Positions 32,847-41,578 of a stretch of 64,000 bases of DNA are shown here, piece by piece; positions within the stretch are counted from its first letter, which is position 1, and the number at the start of each line of letters is the position of its first letter. Below the pieces are notes generated by a model. That model was not told the origin of the DNA. It searched no databases and was given only the letters and a program-made list of their open reading frames with translations. Made by a program: the position numbers and the translations under genes. The stretch lies in assembly GCA_009774145.1 (NCBI GenBank), contig VSND01000015.1, positions 8,683-72,682 of the forward strand, written 5' to 3'. The stretch is from Lachnospiraceae bacterium. Its GTDB lineage: Bacteria > Bacillota > Clostridia > Lachnospirales > Lachnospiraceae.

Positions 32847-33376
32847 ACCTGTCAATCTGAAGTTTCACCTTCATAATCCCCTTTCAAGATGATTTCCGGC
32901 TTATACCAGATTGTATGGATCCACGGTTCTGTTCTCATCCTCTGTTCATGCCCGGGAAAGGATCAGCACTTCTGCTTTTTGTTCGGACACCTTCTTTCCT
33001 TAACGAAAATCGCCGTCCGTATCGCTGACATTCAGATCGTTCCCAACCATGACCAAAATCTTATCTTCCCATTGGACCTTCCCTCCATTTCCAGAGACTT
33101 TTATGTGTCTCTTTCTTGTTGGTGTCTTTATATTACAATATCTTTTTCAGTTTGTCAACTGTTTTCTGAAAATTTATTTGTTTTTTTATTATTATCTGTC
33201 ATGCAGTTTCTTCTGTTTCCGAATGCTGTGTCACTGCACTCAGTATCAAATGTTCTGCATCTGTATGAATAGCTGGAGTGCTTCACCGGAAAATATTCGG
33301 GTGCTTTTGGGGACGGACGTTTCGATATCGGGCTTCTCTGTTACACGTCTCAAATCTGGAACCGGTTCGGATACGC

Positions 33377-33405
33377 TTGAAAAAAAGCAGTTGCTTTAGT
33401 ATAAT
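33377..33405 (+). promoter_or_regulatory. Promoter of the Rpn-type gene
   Basis: TTGAAA (33377-33382), 17-base spacer and perfect TATAAT (33400-33405). The ATG at 33417 is too close to the transcript start, favouring the TTG at 33477. Confidence 0.65.
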
Positions 33406-33476
33406 GAAATTGTGGCATGGATAAGAGTTTAACGAAACACCTGCCGTATATTCACGCAGAAAGGCGGTGGATCCCA

Positions 33477-34457
33477 TTGAGAGCAGATACAATTACAAAG
33501 GATTATGTAAAAGATGCGGGAGTATTTGCCGACATTTTCAATTACTATATTTATGGTGGGCGTCAGGTAATTCTGCCGGAGCAGCTTATGGAGCGTGATT
33601 CCACTAAAATTGCACTGCCATATGGTGCGGTTGGTGCTGTGGTTCCCGTTCAGAAATTCCGTGATGTGCAGAAACTGTATGCCGCAATGACAGATGGAAA
33701 GATGCAATATGTCCTTTACGGCGCGGAGAATCAGACAGAAATCCATTATGCGATGGCTGTGAAAAACAATCTTTATGATGCGTTGGAATACGCAGGGCAG
33801 GTGGAAGAGGCGGCGAAATCACACCGGAAAGAAATGAAGCAGAGAAAAGAGAAAGGGAAAACGTCTGCTGAGAAAGGCAGGAAAATACCAGATGCAGGTG
33901 AATTTTTAAGTGGTTTTTGGGCAGAAGACAAACTGATCCCATCTATTACGGTAACTATATTTTTCGGTTCAGAAGAATGGGATGGACCGCTAAGCCTGTT
34001 TGACATGATGGATTTGTCAGACCCGGATGTGCTGGCCTGCATGGATAATTACCATATGCGGCTGATTGCCCCGGCGCAGATGTCGGATGAAGAAATTATG
34101 AAGTTCCAGTCCAGCCTGAGGGAGGTCATGCTGTTTATCAAGTATTCGAAGGACAAGGAAAATTTAAGCAGAGTACTGACAGCCAATGAAGAGCGTTTCC
34201 GGGAAGTGGAGCGCAGAGCGGCGGATGTGATTGAAGCAATTACCAATTCGGGTATAAAATATAAGAAAGAGGACGAGGTGGTTAATGTGTGTCAGGCAAT
34301 TCAGGATATGAGAAAAGAATCTGAACAGAAGAAAGCGATGGAAATAGCCGGAAAATTGCATGAAATGGGACTTGATACAGAGAAAATTGCGCAGGCAGTC
34401 GGTTATGCTGTGGAAACAGTTAAGAGATGGCCCGGACTTTCGGATGACAGTATGTGA
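33477..34457 (+). CDS. Rpn-like PD-(D/E)XK nuclease family protein
   Basis: About 326 residues from TTG 33477, preceded by AAAGGCGGTG. It reads TKDYVKDAGVFADIFNYYIY, then LPYGAVGAVVPVQKFRDVQK, YVLYGAENQTEIHYAMAVKN (the E-x-Q part of the PD-(D/E)XK core) and a helical C-terminus with KAMEIAGKLHEMGLDTEKIA ending in a small helix-turn-helix-like tail (AVGYAVETVKRW). This is the layout of Rpn/YhgA-type recombination-promoting nucleases, often annotated as transposases and abundant in Lachnospiraceae. Monocistronic with a strong terminator. Confidence 0.82.
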   Translation: MRADTITKDYVKDAGVFADIFNYYIYGGRQVILPEQLMERDSTKIALPYGAVGAVVPVQKFRDVQKLYAAMTDGKMQYVLYGAENQTEIHYAMAVKNNLYDALEYAGQVEEAAKSHRKEMKQRKEKGKTSAEKGRKIPDAGEFLSGFWAEDKLIPSITVTIFFGSEEWDGPLSLFDMMDLSDPDVLACMDNYHMRLIAPAQMSDEEIMKFQSSLREVMLFIKYSKDKENLSRVLTANEERFREVERRAADVIEAITNSGIKYKKEDEVVNVCQAIQDMRKESEQKKAMEIAGKLHEMGLDTEKIAQAVGYAVETVKRWPGLSDDSM

Positions 34458-34531
34458 AAAGCGTATCGGAGAACCGGAATCAGAATTATACAGTTGTCGT
34501 AATCCGTCAGATTTAAATATAGTAACAGTGT

Positions 34532-34573
34532 CAGAGCATATAGAAATTCAAAATCTATATGCTCTGTTTTTTT
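34532..34573 (+). terminator. Terminator of the Rpn-type gene
   Basis: CAGAGCATATAGA and TCTATATGCTCTG form a perfect 13-base stem followed by a run of T. Confidence 0.85.
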
Positions 34574-34584
34574 CTGAAACCGCA

Positions 34585-35457
34585 CTACCCAATCGGCGCC
34601 TGATAAAAACTCCCGTAAAAATTCTGCGTTTTCAGCACATTGATGATGATATGGGGATCCTGCTCCCGCATCAGTTCAATGATCTCCGCTGCTTCGTAGG
34701 AAGACACCACCGTATGCAGCAGGTACATTTTCTTATGGCTGTAACCACCCACCGCCTCCACACAGGAGATCCCGTGGCGGTATTTTTGCACATACGCCTT
34801 CATCACCTGTTCCGCATGCATGGTAGTGATCTGCAGGGTCACCCGCTCATAGCGGTGATGAAAGGACGAGATGGTTCTTGTAGAAATAAACTGAAACAGA
34901 ATGGAATACCCGGCGTAGATCCATCCGAACATATAGCCAAAGATGCACAGAAGCACCACATTTCCCGCAAATACCTGTTCCCAGATGGATTTTCCGGTCC
35001 GGTTGGACACATAGAGCGCAATAAAATCCGTTCCTCCGGTGGACGCATTTCCTTTCAGGGCAACGGCAGTGCCGATGCCGTAGAGAAATCCTCCGAAGAT
35101 TACATTCAGCATTGTATCGTCAAAAATCGGCTGAAACCTGCAGACCTTCAGAAAAAAACTGGCCAGAAATACCTGCATGAGCGAGTAAAAGGTAAACCGT
35201 TTGCTGATGCTGCGGCTGCACAGGAGCGCCACCGGAATATTCAGGACCAGCATTCCAAGAGAGGTGGAAAAACTTCCTCCGTACAGGGATGCGATATCAT
35301 CAATCAGAATGGCAACGCCTGTAAAACCGCCCGACAGAAGTCCTGCCGGACGGATGAATACCTGGATCACAAACGCCTGCATGAGCGCCGATGCCGTGAC
35401 CGCTGCCACCGTGATAATTCTTCGTATGATTCGGTTCTGTTTTGCTCTTGCCCACAT
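34585..35457 (-). CDS. YitT family membrane protein
   Basis: 290 residues from the ATG at 35457 (AGGAGGAC upstream). Five or six hydrophobic segments in the first two thirds (LLSGGFTGVAILIDDI, LGMLVLNIPVALLC, NVIFGGFLYGIGTAVALKGN, STGGTDFIALYV) are the DUF161/YitT part. The C-terminal ~85 residues are a DUF2179 cytosolic domain (HGISCVEAVGGYSHKKMYLL). YitT proteins are uncharacterised. It is the last gene of the minus-strand run that begins at the PTS IIA gene, though 166 bases separate it from cutC. Confidence 0.9.
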   Translation of the reverse strand: MWARAKQNRIIRRIITVAAVTASALMQAFVIQVFIRPAGLLSGGFTGVAILIDDIASLYGGSFSTSLGMLVLNIPVALLCSRSISKRFTFYSLMQVFLASFFLKVCRFQPIFDDTMLNVIFGGFLYGIGTAVALKGNASTGGTDFIALYVSNRTGKSIWEQVFAGNVVLLCIFGYMFGWIYAGYSILFQFISTRTISSFHHRYERVTLQITTMHAEQVMKAYVQKYRHGISCVEAVGGYSHKKMYLLHTVVSSYEAAEIIELMREQDPHIIINVLKTQNFYGSFYQAPIG

Positions 35458-35623
35458 ATTGTCCTCCTGTTCTGTCTTTGCATCGGGCCGCATCTTTGGA
35501 CGCCGGTGCTTCTTCCGCGCGTCCTCTGCGAATATTTCATCTCCCGGCATACGCTTTTCTCTGAACGCACAGAAGCCCTGCCATGCAGGGCACTGTGCGA
35601 TCCTGTTGCTTCCGTTCTTATTT

Positions 35624-36406
35624 TCAGCCGATTCTTTTTTCCGTCCGGTCCGGAAACCGCCGGACACTGTCCACCAGTTTCCGGACCAGTTCTGACGAAA
35701 CCACATCATATTCGAATGTACGTTCTCCATCCGCAATGCTGTAAGAGATCCCATTCTGTACCGTTGTCGGATCCGTCTCCCATGCCTTGCAGGAGCTGTG
35801 CACCTGACGGATCCCGGTGTATTCCATCAGTTCCGCAGCATTGCCTGCATGGACCCCGCTGCCTGCCAGAATCTGGATCTTTGTTCCATAATCCGCCTGC
35901 AGCCTCTTAAGCATCTCCCTTCCTTCCGCCGCCTTTGGTTTCAGGCCGCTGGTCAGCACCCGGGTTACGCCCATGGAGATCAGCTGTTCCATGGTTCCAA
36001 AAGGATCTCTGGAGCAGTCAAAAGCCCGGTGGAATACCGCTTCTTTTCCCATCTCCCGGATCATTTCGGTCAGTTTATGGTTCTTCTTTTCATCCAGAGC
36101 AGCATCTGCCTGCAGACACCCGAAAGCAATTCCGTCTGCTCCGGAGCGAAGCAGGCGCTCGCATTCCTTTTGCATCACCCGGAATTCATCCTCCGAATAG
36201 CAGAAGCCTGCGCCTCTGGGCCGTACCATGGCAACGACTTTCAGGGAAGGAAATTCTTCCTTTATCATATGAAGCGTTGTCTCTGTGGGTGTCAGCCCGC
36301 CCAGCATCAGCGCGCTGTTAAGTTCAATCCGCCCGGCGCCTCCAAGCGCCGCCTGTTTTGCATCATAATAGCTGCCGCAGCAGATCTCCGCAATCGTTCC
36401 TGTCAT
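35624..36406 (-). CDS. cutC: CutC family TIM-barrel protein
   Basis: 260 residues. Barrel strands and motifs are complete: IAEICCGSYYDAKQAALGGA, RIELNSALMLGGLTPTETTL, VVAMVRPRGAGFCYSEDEF, DGIAFGCLQADAALDEKKNH, EAVFHRAFDCSRDPFGTMEQ and VLTSGLKPKAAEGREMLKRL. CutC was named for copper homeostasis, but a role in sugar metabolism is more consistent with frequent neighbours such as those here. It follows the dipeptidase gene by 32 bases in the apparent PTS operon. Confidence 0.93.
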   Translation of the reverse strand: MTGTIAEICCGSYYDAKQAALGGAGRIELNSALMLGGLTPTETTLHMIKEEFPSLKVVAMVRPRGAGFCYSEDEFRVMQKECERLLRSGADGIAFGCLQADAALDEKKNHKLTEMIREMGKEAVFHRAFDCSRDPFGTMEQLISMGVTRVLTSGLKPKAAEGREMLKRLQADYGTKIQILAGSGVHAGNAAELMEYTGIRQVHSSCKAWETDPTTVQNGISYSIADGERTFEYDVVSSELVRKLVDSVRRFPDRTEKRIG

Positions 36407-36438
36407 CGTTCCTGCCTTTTCTTTCCTCTTTCATTAAA

Positions 36439-37539
36439 CTACAAAAGTCCCAGACGGTAAAGCCCCAATGCGTAGATTTTTGCATTTTTCATCAAATCTT
36501 CCTCCTTCATCCACTCATTGGGATTGTGTCCGATCCCTTTCTGTCCCGCAAAACTGGGGCCAAAGGGAACGATTCCCGGCATGGCCTTGGCGTAAGTACC
36601 TCCGGTCGTCGTTACCGGCGTCCCGTCTTCCCCGGTTACCTGCTCATAGCATTCCTTCAGCGCCTGCACCATGGGGCTTTCCTTGTCAAACACTGCCGGA
36701 TCATAATTCTGCAGGAGCGTTACTCTGTGTTCTCCCGCTTTTTCCCGGATCTTTTCCATAATCTCATCGATGGTATGCCCTGCCGGATAACTGAGCGCCG
36801 CTTCAAAAGAAAGACTCTGCCCGTTCATCCACAGCTTATAATTCCGCATCTCCATGATCCCGTATTCCGGATGGGAAAAATCAATTCCCAGCCGGTCTCC
36901 GGTATGATTTGCACCGATGAAATACTGAGTTATAAAGTCACAGAAAGAAGGTGTCTCTTTTGCCTCAATCCGGATCACCGCCCGGCCCCGCTCCGCGTAT
37001 ACCACCGGAAATTTACAGTCCGGCGTAAATCCATATACCGGCGGCTGTTCCTTCGACAGATAATACGTCAGATCTTCAAATCCCGACTCCTCGTCGCATC
37101 CAAAGAGGATCCTGATCCGGTGCTTCGGTTCATACCCCAGTTCCTTCAGTGCATACAGACCGTACAGGCAGGCAAGCACCGGTCCTTTATTATCCAGAAC
37201 TCCCCGGCCATACAGTACCCCCTTTTCTGCATATCCTGCAAAAGGAGGCTGCTTCCATCCGTCTCCGGGCGGCACCACATCCACATGGCCGATGGCACAT
37301 ACATAATCTTCGCCCCTGCCATACTCCACATAACCGATGTAATTGTTCAGATTTACTGTCCGAAAGCCCAGTTCTTCGCCCATTTCCAGCGCCCTTAGAA
37401 GCGCCTTCTTTACCCCCGGTCCAAAAGGTGCGCCGGGCTGCGCCTTTGCCTCCACGCTGTCAATACGCACCAGTTCCCGGACCGCGTCCAGCATCTGCCC
37501 CCGCAGAGACTCTACTTTTTCCAGAATCTCCTGTTCCAT
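36439..37539 (-). CDS. Sapep/PepV-like M20 dipeptidase
   Basis: 366 residues; GGGAGGG before the ATG. Di-metal M20 motifs: CAIGHVDVVPPGDGW (His, Asp), LYGRGVLDNKGPVLA (Asp), GCDEESGFEDL (catalytic Glu-Glu) and GHNPNEWMKEEDL near the end (His). About 80-100 residues shorter than usual PepV/Sapep enzymes; the lid domain is reduced. Cytoplasmic; would split dipeptides imported or released by the operon's other enzymes. Located between the glycosylasparaginase-family gene and cutC. Confidence 0.9.
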   Translation of the reverse strand: MEQEILEKVESLRGQMLDAVRELVRIDSVEAKAQPGAPFGPGVKKALLRALEMGEELGFRTVNLNNYIGYVEYGRGEDYVCAIGHVDVVPPGDGWKQPPFAGYAEKGVLYGRGVLDNKGPVLACLYGLYALKELGYEPKHRIRILFGCDEESGFEDLTYYLSKEQPPVYGFTPDCKFPVVYAERGRAVIRIEAKETPSFCDFITQYFIGANHTGDRLGIDFSHPEYGIMEMRNYKLWMNGQSLSFEAALSYPAGHTIDEIMEKIREKAGEHRVTLLQNYDPAVFDKESPMVQALKECYEQVTGEDGTPVTTTGGTYAKAMPGIVPFGPSFAGQKGIGHNPNEWMKEEDLMKNAKIYALGLYRLGLL

Positions 37540-37608
37540 AGGTTCCCTCCCTTTTTCATGGCCGGTACTTTGCTTTTGTCAGCAGCGTACCGGCCCGTGC
37601 CTGTGTAC

Positions 37609-38568
37609 TCATTTTTCAACAACCGGCGCCATACGCGTCCGCATGTATTCCTCCATCCACTCCGGAGACGCCGGAGCATATGTGCAGCGTCCGTCCTCCT
37701 GACGCTCCACCAGATATACCTGGGGCTCTCTGCCCTCGGTTACCACTGCAAAAGAAAAGCCTTTGATGTTGGTTGCCACGCCCCACTCGCCGTCCTTGTT
37801 CATGGCGATGAGCGACAGATCCCCTGCCGTGCCGCGCCGTCTTACAAGCTCTGCATCCAGACGGTTCACCGCTGTCTCACAGGCTTCCTGCGGGTGCATG
37901 CCCTCCTTCATAAGCCGGACAATCTCATAGGAAATGCATCCCTTCATCAGATCTTCTCCCAGACCGGTGGCACTGGCGCCTCCCACCTCGCTGTCCGCAT
38001 AAAATCCGGACCCTGCGATGGGCGAATCTCCCACGCGCCCTTTTTTCTTCATAAACAGTCCGCTGGTGGAGGTGGCCGCTGTCACTTTCCCGGCACTGTC
38101 CAGACAGACCATCCCTACCGTGTCGTGCCCGGAATAGGGTTTCAGTTCCTGTTCTCTCTGTTCTTTCACCCGGTTCCGATAGTGCGCTTTCGCCCGGTCT
38201 GTCAGCATGTTTTTGCGTTCAAATCCTTCCTTATGGGCAAATTTCTCCGCACCCTCACCTACGAGCATACTGTTCACTTTCTCATGGCTTAAGCGTCTGG
38301 CAATGGATACCGGATTCGCATAGTCTTTGATGGCTGCCACGGCGCCGATGTCCAGCGTATCCCCGTCCATATATGCAGCATCCAGCTCCACCTCCATCTC
38401 CTCATTGGGCAGTCCGCCGTATCCTACTGATTTATAATACGGAAAATCCTCCACTTCCCGAATCGCCGTTTCAATGGCATCTCCCGCATTTTGTCCTTCC
38501 GCCAGCATATGAGCGCCCTTTTCCACGCCCTCCGCCGCCATTCTCCATGTTGCGATCATTCCCCACAT
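37609..38568 (-). CDS. N4-(beta-N-acetylglucosaminyl)-L-asparaginase family hydrolase
   Basis: 319 residues of the Ntn-hydrolase glycosylasparaginase/isoaspartyl peptidase family. The self-cleavage site is HDTVGMVCLDSAGKV, with Thr at about residue 151 the new N-terminal nucleophile. Other motifs: VGYGGLPNEEMEVELDAAYM, MKKKGRVGDSPIAGSGFY and SATGLGEDLMKG, as in human AGA. No signal peptide, so intracellular. AGA-type enzymes split GlcNAc-Asn to aspartate and an aminosugar. Presence directly after PTS genes suggests an imported glyco-amino acid, but isoaspartyl peptides are also possible substrates. Confidence 0.88.
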   Translation of the reverse strand: MWGMIATWRMAAEGVEKGAHMLAEGQNAGDAIETAIREVEDFPYYKSVGYGGLPNEEMEVELDAAYMDGDTLDIGAVAAIKDYANPVSIARRLSHEKVNSMLVGEGAEKFAHKEGFERKNMLTDRAKAHYRNRVKEQREQELKPYSGHDTVGMVCLDSAGKVTAATSTSGLFMKKKGRVGDSPIAGSGFYADSEVGGASATGLGEDLMKGCISYEIVRLMKEGMHPQEACETAVNRLDAELVRRRGTAGDLSLIAMNKDGEWGVATNIKGFSFAVVTEGREPQVYLVERQEDGRCTYAPASPEWMEEYMRTRMAPVVEK

Positions 38569-38647
38569 GATCTGTCCCTCCTGTTTTTTTTACAAAACCG
38601 CCGGAAGGTCCGATTTCCTCCCGGCAGCGTCTGTTTCACTCAGAAGA

Positions 38648-39172
38648 TCAGAAGCAGACCTTCTGTTTCAGCGTTTCCAGCCCCGGATCTTCATCTGCCA
38701 GTGCTTTCGCCACCTGACAGATATGTTTCAGAGAATCATTCAGCCCCATACCGCCTTTCTTCGGCGTCTTTACAATCAGCACTTTATCTTTATATGCGGC
38801 AATCGTCTCTTCATTCTCCTGAGACATGGCTGCGAATGCCTTTGCATCCGTCGTCCGGTTGATATCGTCCGCCACCCGCGCACACATGGCAGCATAATCT
38901 GCATAATTGAATGCCGGTCCGCAGATTACAATATCCGGCTTTACTTTATGGATCATGGCACACAGTTTCCGGCTCACTTCATCCGGATCCGCCAGATACG
39001 TTCCGTTGCCGCAGCACAGACATGCCATGACCCGTCCGCCGGTCTCTTTCAGATACGGCTGCATCATCACGGCCGGTCCCACCGCTTCCTTTTTTCCGGT
39101 CAGCGGCACCATGGTATCATCTTTTGTCCCAAGGCCGGACTGAATCTGGTCAAATATCATTACAATCTTCAT
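38648..39172 (-). CDS. GrdB-related protein (glycine reductase component B-like)
   Basis: 174 residues; GGAGGGAT upstream. It resembles the N-terminal part of GrdB: KIVMIFDQIQSGLGTKDDTM, VMACLCCGNGTYLADPDEVS, KVKPDIVICGPAFNYADYAA, then IVKTPKKGGMGLNDSLKHI. True GrdB subunits are over 400 residues and contain selenocysteine; neither applies. Such short GrdB-related genes occur within PTS operons of Firmicutes and are thought to be oxidoreductases, with the paired cysteines (CLCCG) as the obvious centre. Activity unknown. Confidence 0.75.
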   Translation of the reverse strand: MKIVMIFDQIQSGLGTKDDTMVPLTGKKEAVGPAVMMQPYLKETGGRVMACLCCGNGTYLADPDEVSRKLCAMIHKVKPDIVICGPAFNYADYAAMCARVADDINRTTDAKAFAAMSQENEETIAAYKDKVLIVKTPKKGGMGLNDSLKHICQVAKALADEDPGLETLKQKVCF

Positions 39173-39202
39173 GGTATCCCTCCATCGTCGTTGTATTTGC
39201 TG

Positions 39203-40537
39203 CTACATGTCGTCAAAGGACAGATCGTCCAGTGAGAAATCGTCCTCATCCTCTGTCTCATCCGTTCCCTTCGTCTCGTCCGCCAGATACTGTTTATCCA
39301 TCATCTTGATGAACGGCATATACAGGAAGACTCCCAGGATCAGAAGCAGCGCCTGCAGAACCGCCCCCTGCCATCCGGTAGACAGAAATCCGGAGATAAT
39401 CACCGGCATGGTCCACGGAATCGCAACGCCGGTACAGATGGGCACCAGACCAATGCTCATGCAGATATAGGAAATGATAATATTGATCGTAGGCACCAGC
39501 ATGAACGGTATCAGCATCATCGGGTTTAACAGGATCGGAAGACCAAAGATGATCGGCTCATTGATTCCGAAGCATCCCGGGATAATTGCCAGCTTGCCCA
39601 GCTCCTTGATCCGCCTGGATTTGCAGAAAAGCAGCATGGCGATCAGAAGCGAAAGCGTGGAACCGGCTCCCCCAAAGGTTGCGAACAGATCCTGAAACTG
39701 CTGACAGATGATATTCGGCATGGCGTCTCCCGCCTGAAATGCCGCCAGATTCTCTGCGGACAGTGTCTGCAGGATCGGATTGAATACGGCTCCCACTACC
39801 GATCCTCCGTTGACACCGAAGAACCAGAAGAAGTGCAGGAAAATATAGGCAATCACCATGGCCGGAAGCGTGTTTCCAAGAGCCAGAAGCGGCGTCTGCA
39901 GAATCTCAAATACAAAGTCAAAGGCATTGCCGTAAGGCGTCATGGCAAATACCACATTGATGATAAAGAACACCAGTACGGACATTCCCGCCGGAATCAG
40001 CGCCGCAAAGGATTTCTCCACGGTAGGCGGCACGCCGTCAGGCATCTTGATCACCCAGCCTTTGCTGTCCACCCAGGCATATACATGAACCGCCAGAAAT
40101 GCACAGATAATGCCCACGAAGATTCCCTTGGAGCCAACCCATCCCAGAGGAATTCCGGATACCACGGACTCTTCAAACAGGATTTCGTACGGCATGATCA
40201 GAAACCAGCACACCAGTGAGATGGCGGCGCCGAACAGCCGGTCCACTTTCATCTGCTCCGCAAAGGAGTAGCCGATCCCCACCACTGCCAGAATTGCCAT
40301 GATGGAGAAGGTGGCATCGGTTGGTTTTGAAAAATAGGACGCCCAGTTCTCCCCGAAAAACCGGCCCCAGAATTCAGTCCATCCCGGAATCGGGAAATTG
40401 GCGATCAGCAGGAAGAAGGATCCCACGATCAAAAGCGGCATGGATAACAGAAAACCGTCTCTGACAGCAATCAGATATCTGTTTTTTCCGATTTTTTCTG
40501 CCAGCGGCATGAAAAAACTCTCTAATTTTTGTAACAT
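39203..40537 (-). CDS. PTS EIIC, lactose/cellobiose (CelB) type
   Basis: 444 residues with about ten hydrophobic segments. Family signs: KIGKNRYLIAVRDGFLLSMP, FLIANFPIPGW, PYGNAFDFVFEILQTPLLAL, and the conserved PGCFGINEPIIFGLPILLNP substrate-site motif. The C-terminus is acidic (EDEDDFSLDDLSFDDM). It forms the membrane channel with the IIB and IIA encoded just upstream. The exact sugar cannot be read, but the operon content suggests an amino-sugar conjugate. Confidence 0.93.
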   Translation of the reverse strand: MLQKLESFFMPLAEKIGKNRYLIAVRDGFLLSMPLLIVGSFFLLIANFPIPGWTEFWGRFFGENWASYFSKPTDATFSIMAILAVVGIGYSFAEQMKVDRLFGAAISLVCWFLIMPYEILFEESVVSGIPLGWVGSKGIFVGIICAFLAVHVYAWVDSKGWVIKMPDGVPPTVEKSFAALIPAGMSVLVFFIINVVFAMTPYGNAFDFVFEILQTPLLALGNTLPAMVIAYIFLHFFWFFGVNGGSVVGAVFNPILQTLSAENLAAFQAGDAMPNIICQQFQDLFATFGGAGSTLSLLIAMLLFCKSRRIKELGKLAIIPGCFGINEPIIFGLPILLNPMMLIPFMLVPTINIIISYICMSIGLVPICTGVAIPWTMPVIISGFLSTGWQGAVLQALLLILGVFLYMPFIKMMDKQYLADETKGTDETEDEDDFSLDDLSFDDM

Positions 40538-40566
40538 CAGCTTTTCCCCCTGTTATTGTTCTGCAG

Positions 40567-40887
40567 CTATTTTGCTGCCTTCATCATTTTAATGGCTGTT
40601 TTTAACACTTTCTCTCCATCCATCATTCCATACGCCGTCTGATCGATGACTGCGATGGGAATTCCCGTGGATTCGAATTTGTCCACGACCTCCTGATACA
40701 GATGCCGCACCTGCGGCCCCAGCAGGATCACATCCGGATGCCGTTCCTCTACGATCTTGGCGATCTTTCCGTCCGGAAACGCTTCTACCTCGATGGGAAG
40801 CCCGTGCTCTGTCGCCACCCCCTGCATCTTACTTGCCAGCATACTGGTGGACATTCCTGCGCTGCAAAACAAATATACTTTCTTCAT
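40567..40887 (-). CDS. PTS EIIB, lactose/cellobiose type
   Basis: 106 residues from the ATG at 40887 (GGGGAA upstream). The phosphocysteine loop is VYLFCSAGMSTSMLASKMQG near the N-terminus, followed by HPDVILLGPQVRHLYQEVVD. Receives phosphate from IIA (40913-41251) and passes it to the sugar in IIC. Confidence 0.93.
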   Translation of the reverse strand: MKKVYLFCSAGMSTSMLASKMQGVATEHGLPIEVEAFPDGKIAKIVEERHPDVILLGPQVRHLYQEVVDKFESTGIPIAVIDQTAYGMMDGEKVLKTAIKMMKAAK

Positions 40888-40912
40888 AAACCATATTCCC
40901 CTTTCCGGCCCC

Positions 40913-41251
40913 TTATTGCGGCAGCCTTTTTTCCAATGCATCCATCTTCCTGTAGTTTTCAATCAGCTCTTCTGCAATGATCTTAAATCCTTCTGCACTC
41001 ATGAGCTGGTCCTCTGCATGGATCAGAAGCAGCGAACCTCCTACCGGCTCTCCGTTGGTCTCCTTCTGCAGCAGTTCAAAATGAGCCTCATGCCCTTTTA
41101 AAAACTCCTGCTGCCCCGAGACGATACAGGCTTCTGCTCCTTCAAAATCCCCGACCCGTGCCTTGCGGACTGCCTCAATGTAACTGGAACGCGCCGTTCC
41201 CACGCTGGATATGATCTGAAAACAGATCATCTCTAATCCTTCCACCCGCAT
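40913..41251 (-). CDS. PTS EIIA, lactose/cellobiose type; first gene of operon
   Basis: 112 residues forming a three-helix bundle: MICFQIISSVGTARSSYIEA, ACIVSGQQEFLKGHEAHFEL and LLLIHAEDQLMSAEGFKII, where His in LLIHAEDQ is the phosphorylation site. GGAGG precedes the ATG. The promoter has a good -10 (TATAAT, 41278-41283) but a poor -35, and the palindrome at 41315-41335 lies just upstream, indicating activator control. Confidence 0.93.
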   Translation of the reverse strand: MRVEGLEMICFQIISSVGTARSSYIEAVRKARVGDFEGAEACIVSGQQEFLKGHEAHFELLQKETNGEPVGGSLLLIHAEDQLMSAEGFKIIAEELIENYRKMDALEKRLPQ

Positions 41252-41314
41252 GCTCCTCCTTTCTTTTATCTGGTCTCATTATAGAGCAAAAATACCGGCA
41301 TATGAGGTAAATCC

Positions 41315-41335
41315 ATTTCCTCACTGTTAGGAAAT
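41315..41335. promoter_or_regulatory. Activator site of the PTS operon
   Basis: ATTTCCTCAC-T-GTTAGGAAAT: 10-base arms with one mismatch. Its edge is 9 bases from the expected -35 (CTCATA, 41301-41306) of the minus-strand operon. Nearly identical to the palindrome at 46457-46475. Confidence 0.8.
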
Positions 41336-41496
41336 TTTCCCGTTTCCAAAGTGAAAATACAGAAAAATCCGGCAAGATGACCAAAACAGATGTAAAATCC
41401 GGAAGGAACTGTCACTGTTTAGATGCTGCCCCTAACAGGCTGAGCGCCGGCCAGCATCGGAACTTCTGTCGGAACAGAAGCATTGTGCGAATTCCC

Positions 41497-41547
41497 TTGC
41501 CAGACGCATAATCAGACCGTTATAATAGAAAAAAATCCCGTCTGGCA
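41497..41547 (+). promoter_or_regulatory. Promoter of the ybaK-like gene inside an inverted repeat
   Basis: TTGCCA (41497-41502), 18-base spacer and TATAAT (41521-41526). TGCCAGACG (41498-41506) and CGTCTGGCA (41539-41547) are perfect 9-base arms spanning the promoter. A second stem ATCCCG/CGGGAT follows in the leader. Confidence 0.55.
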
Positions 41548-41578
41548 GCAGCGGGATATGGGACGGAGGAATTCAGCT

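Noticed and set aside
32860..33376. Possible gene in the long gap before the Rpn-type gene
   Set aside because: Both strands contain frequent stops and no binding site; no domain could be recognised.
33417..33476. ATG 33417 as start of the Rpn-type gene
   Set aside because: It lies about six bases after the expected transcript start and lacks a binding site; TTG 33477 has AAAGGCGGTG.
34360..35910. 516-codon plus-strand open frame over the YitT and cutC genes
   Set aside because: Spans two genes that are convincing on the minus strand; no recognisable domain.
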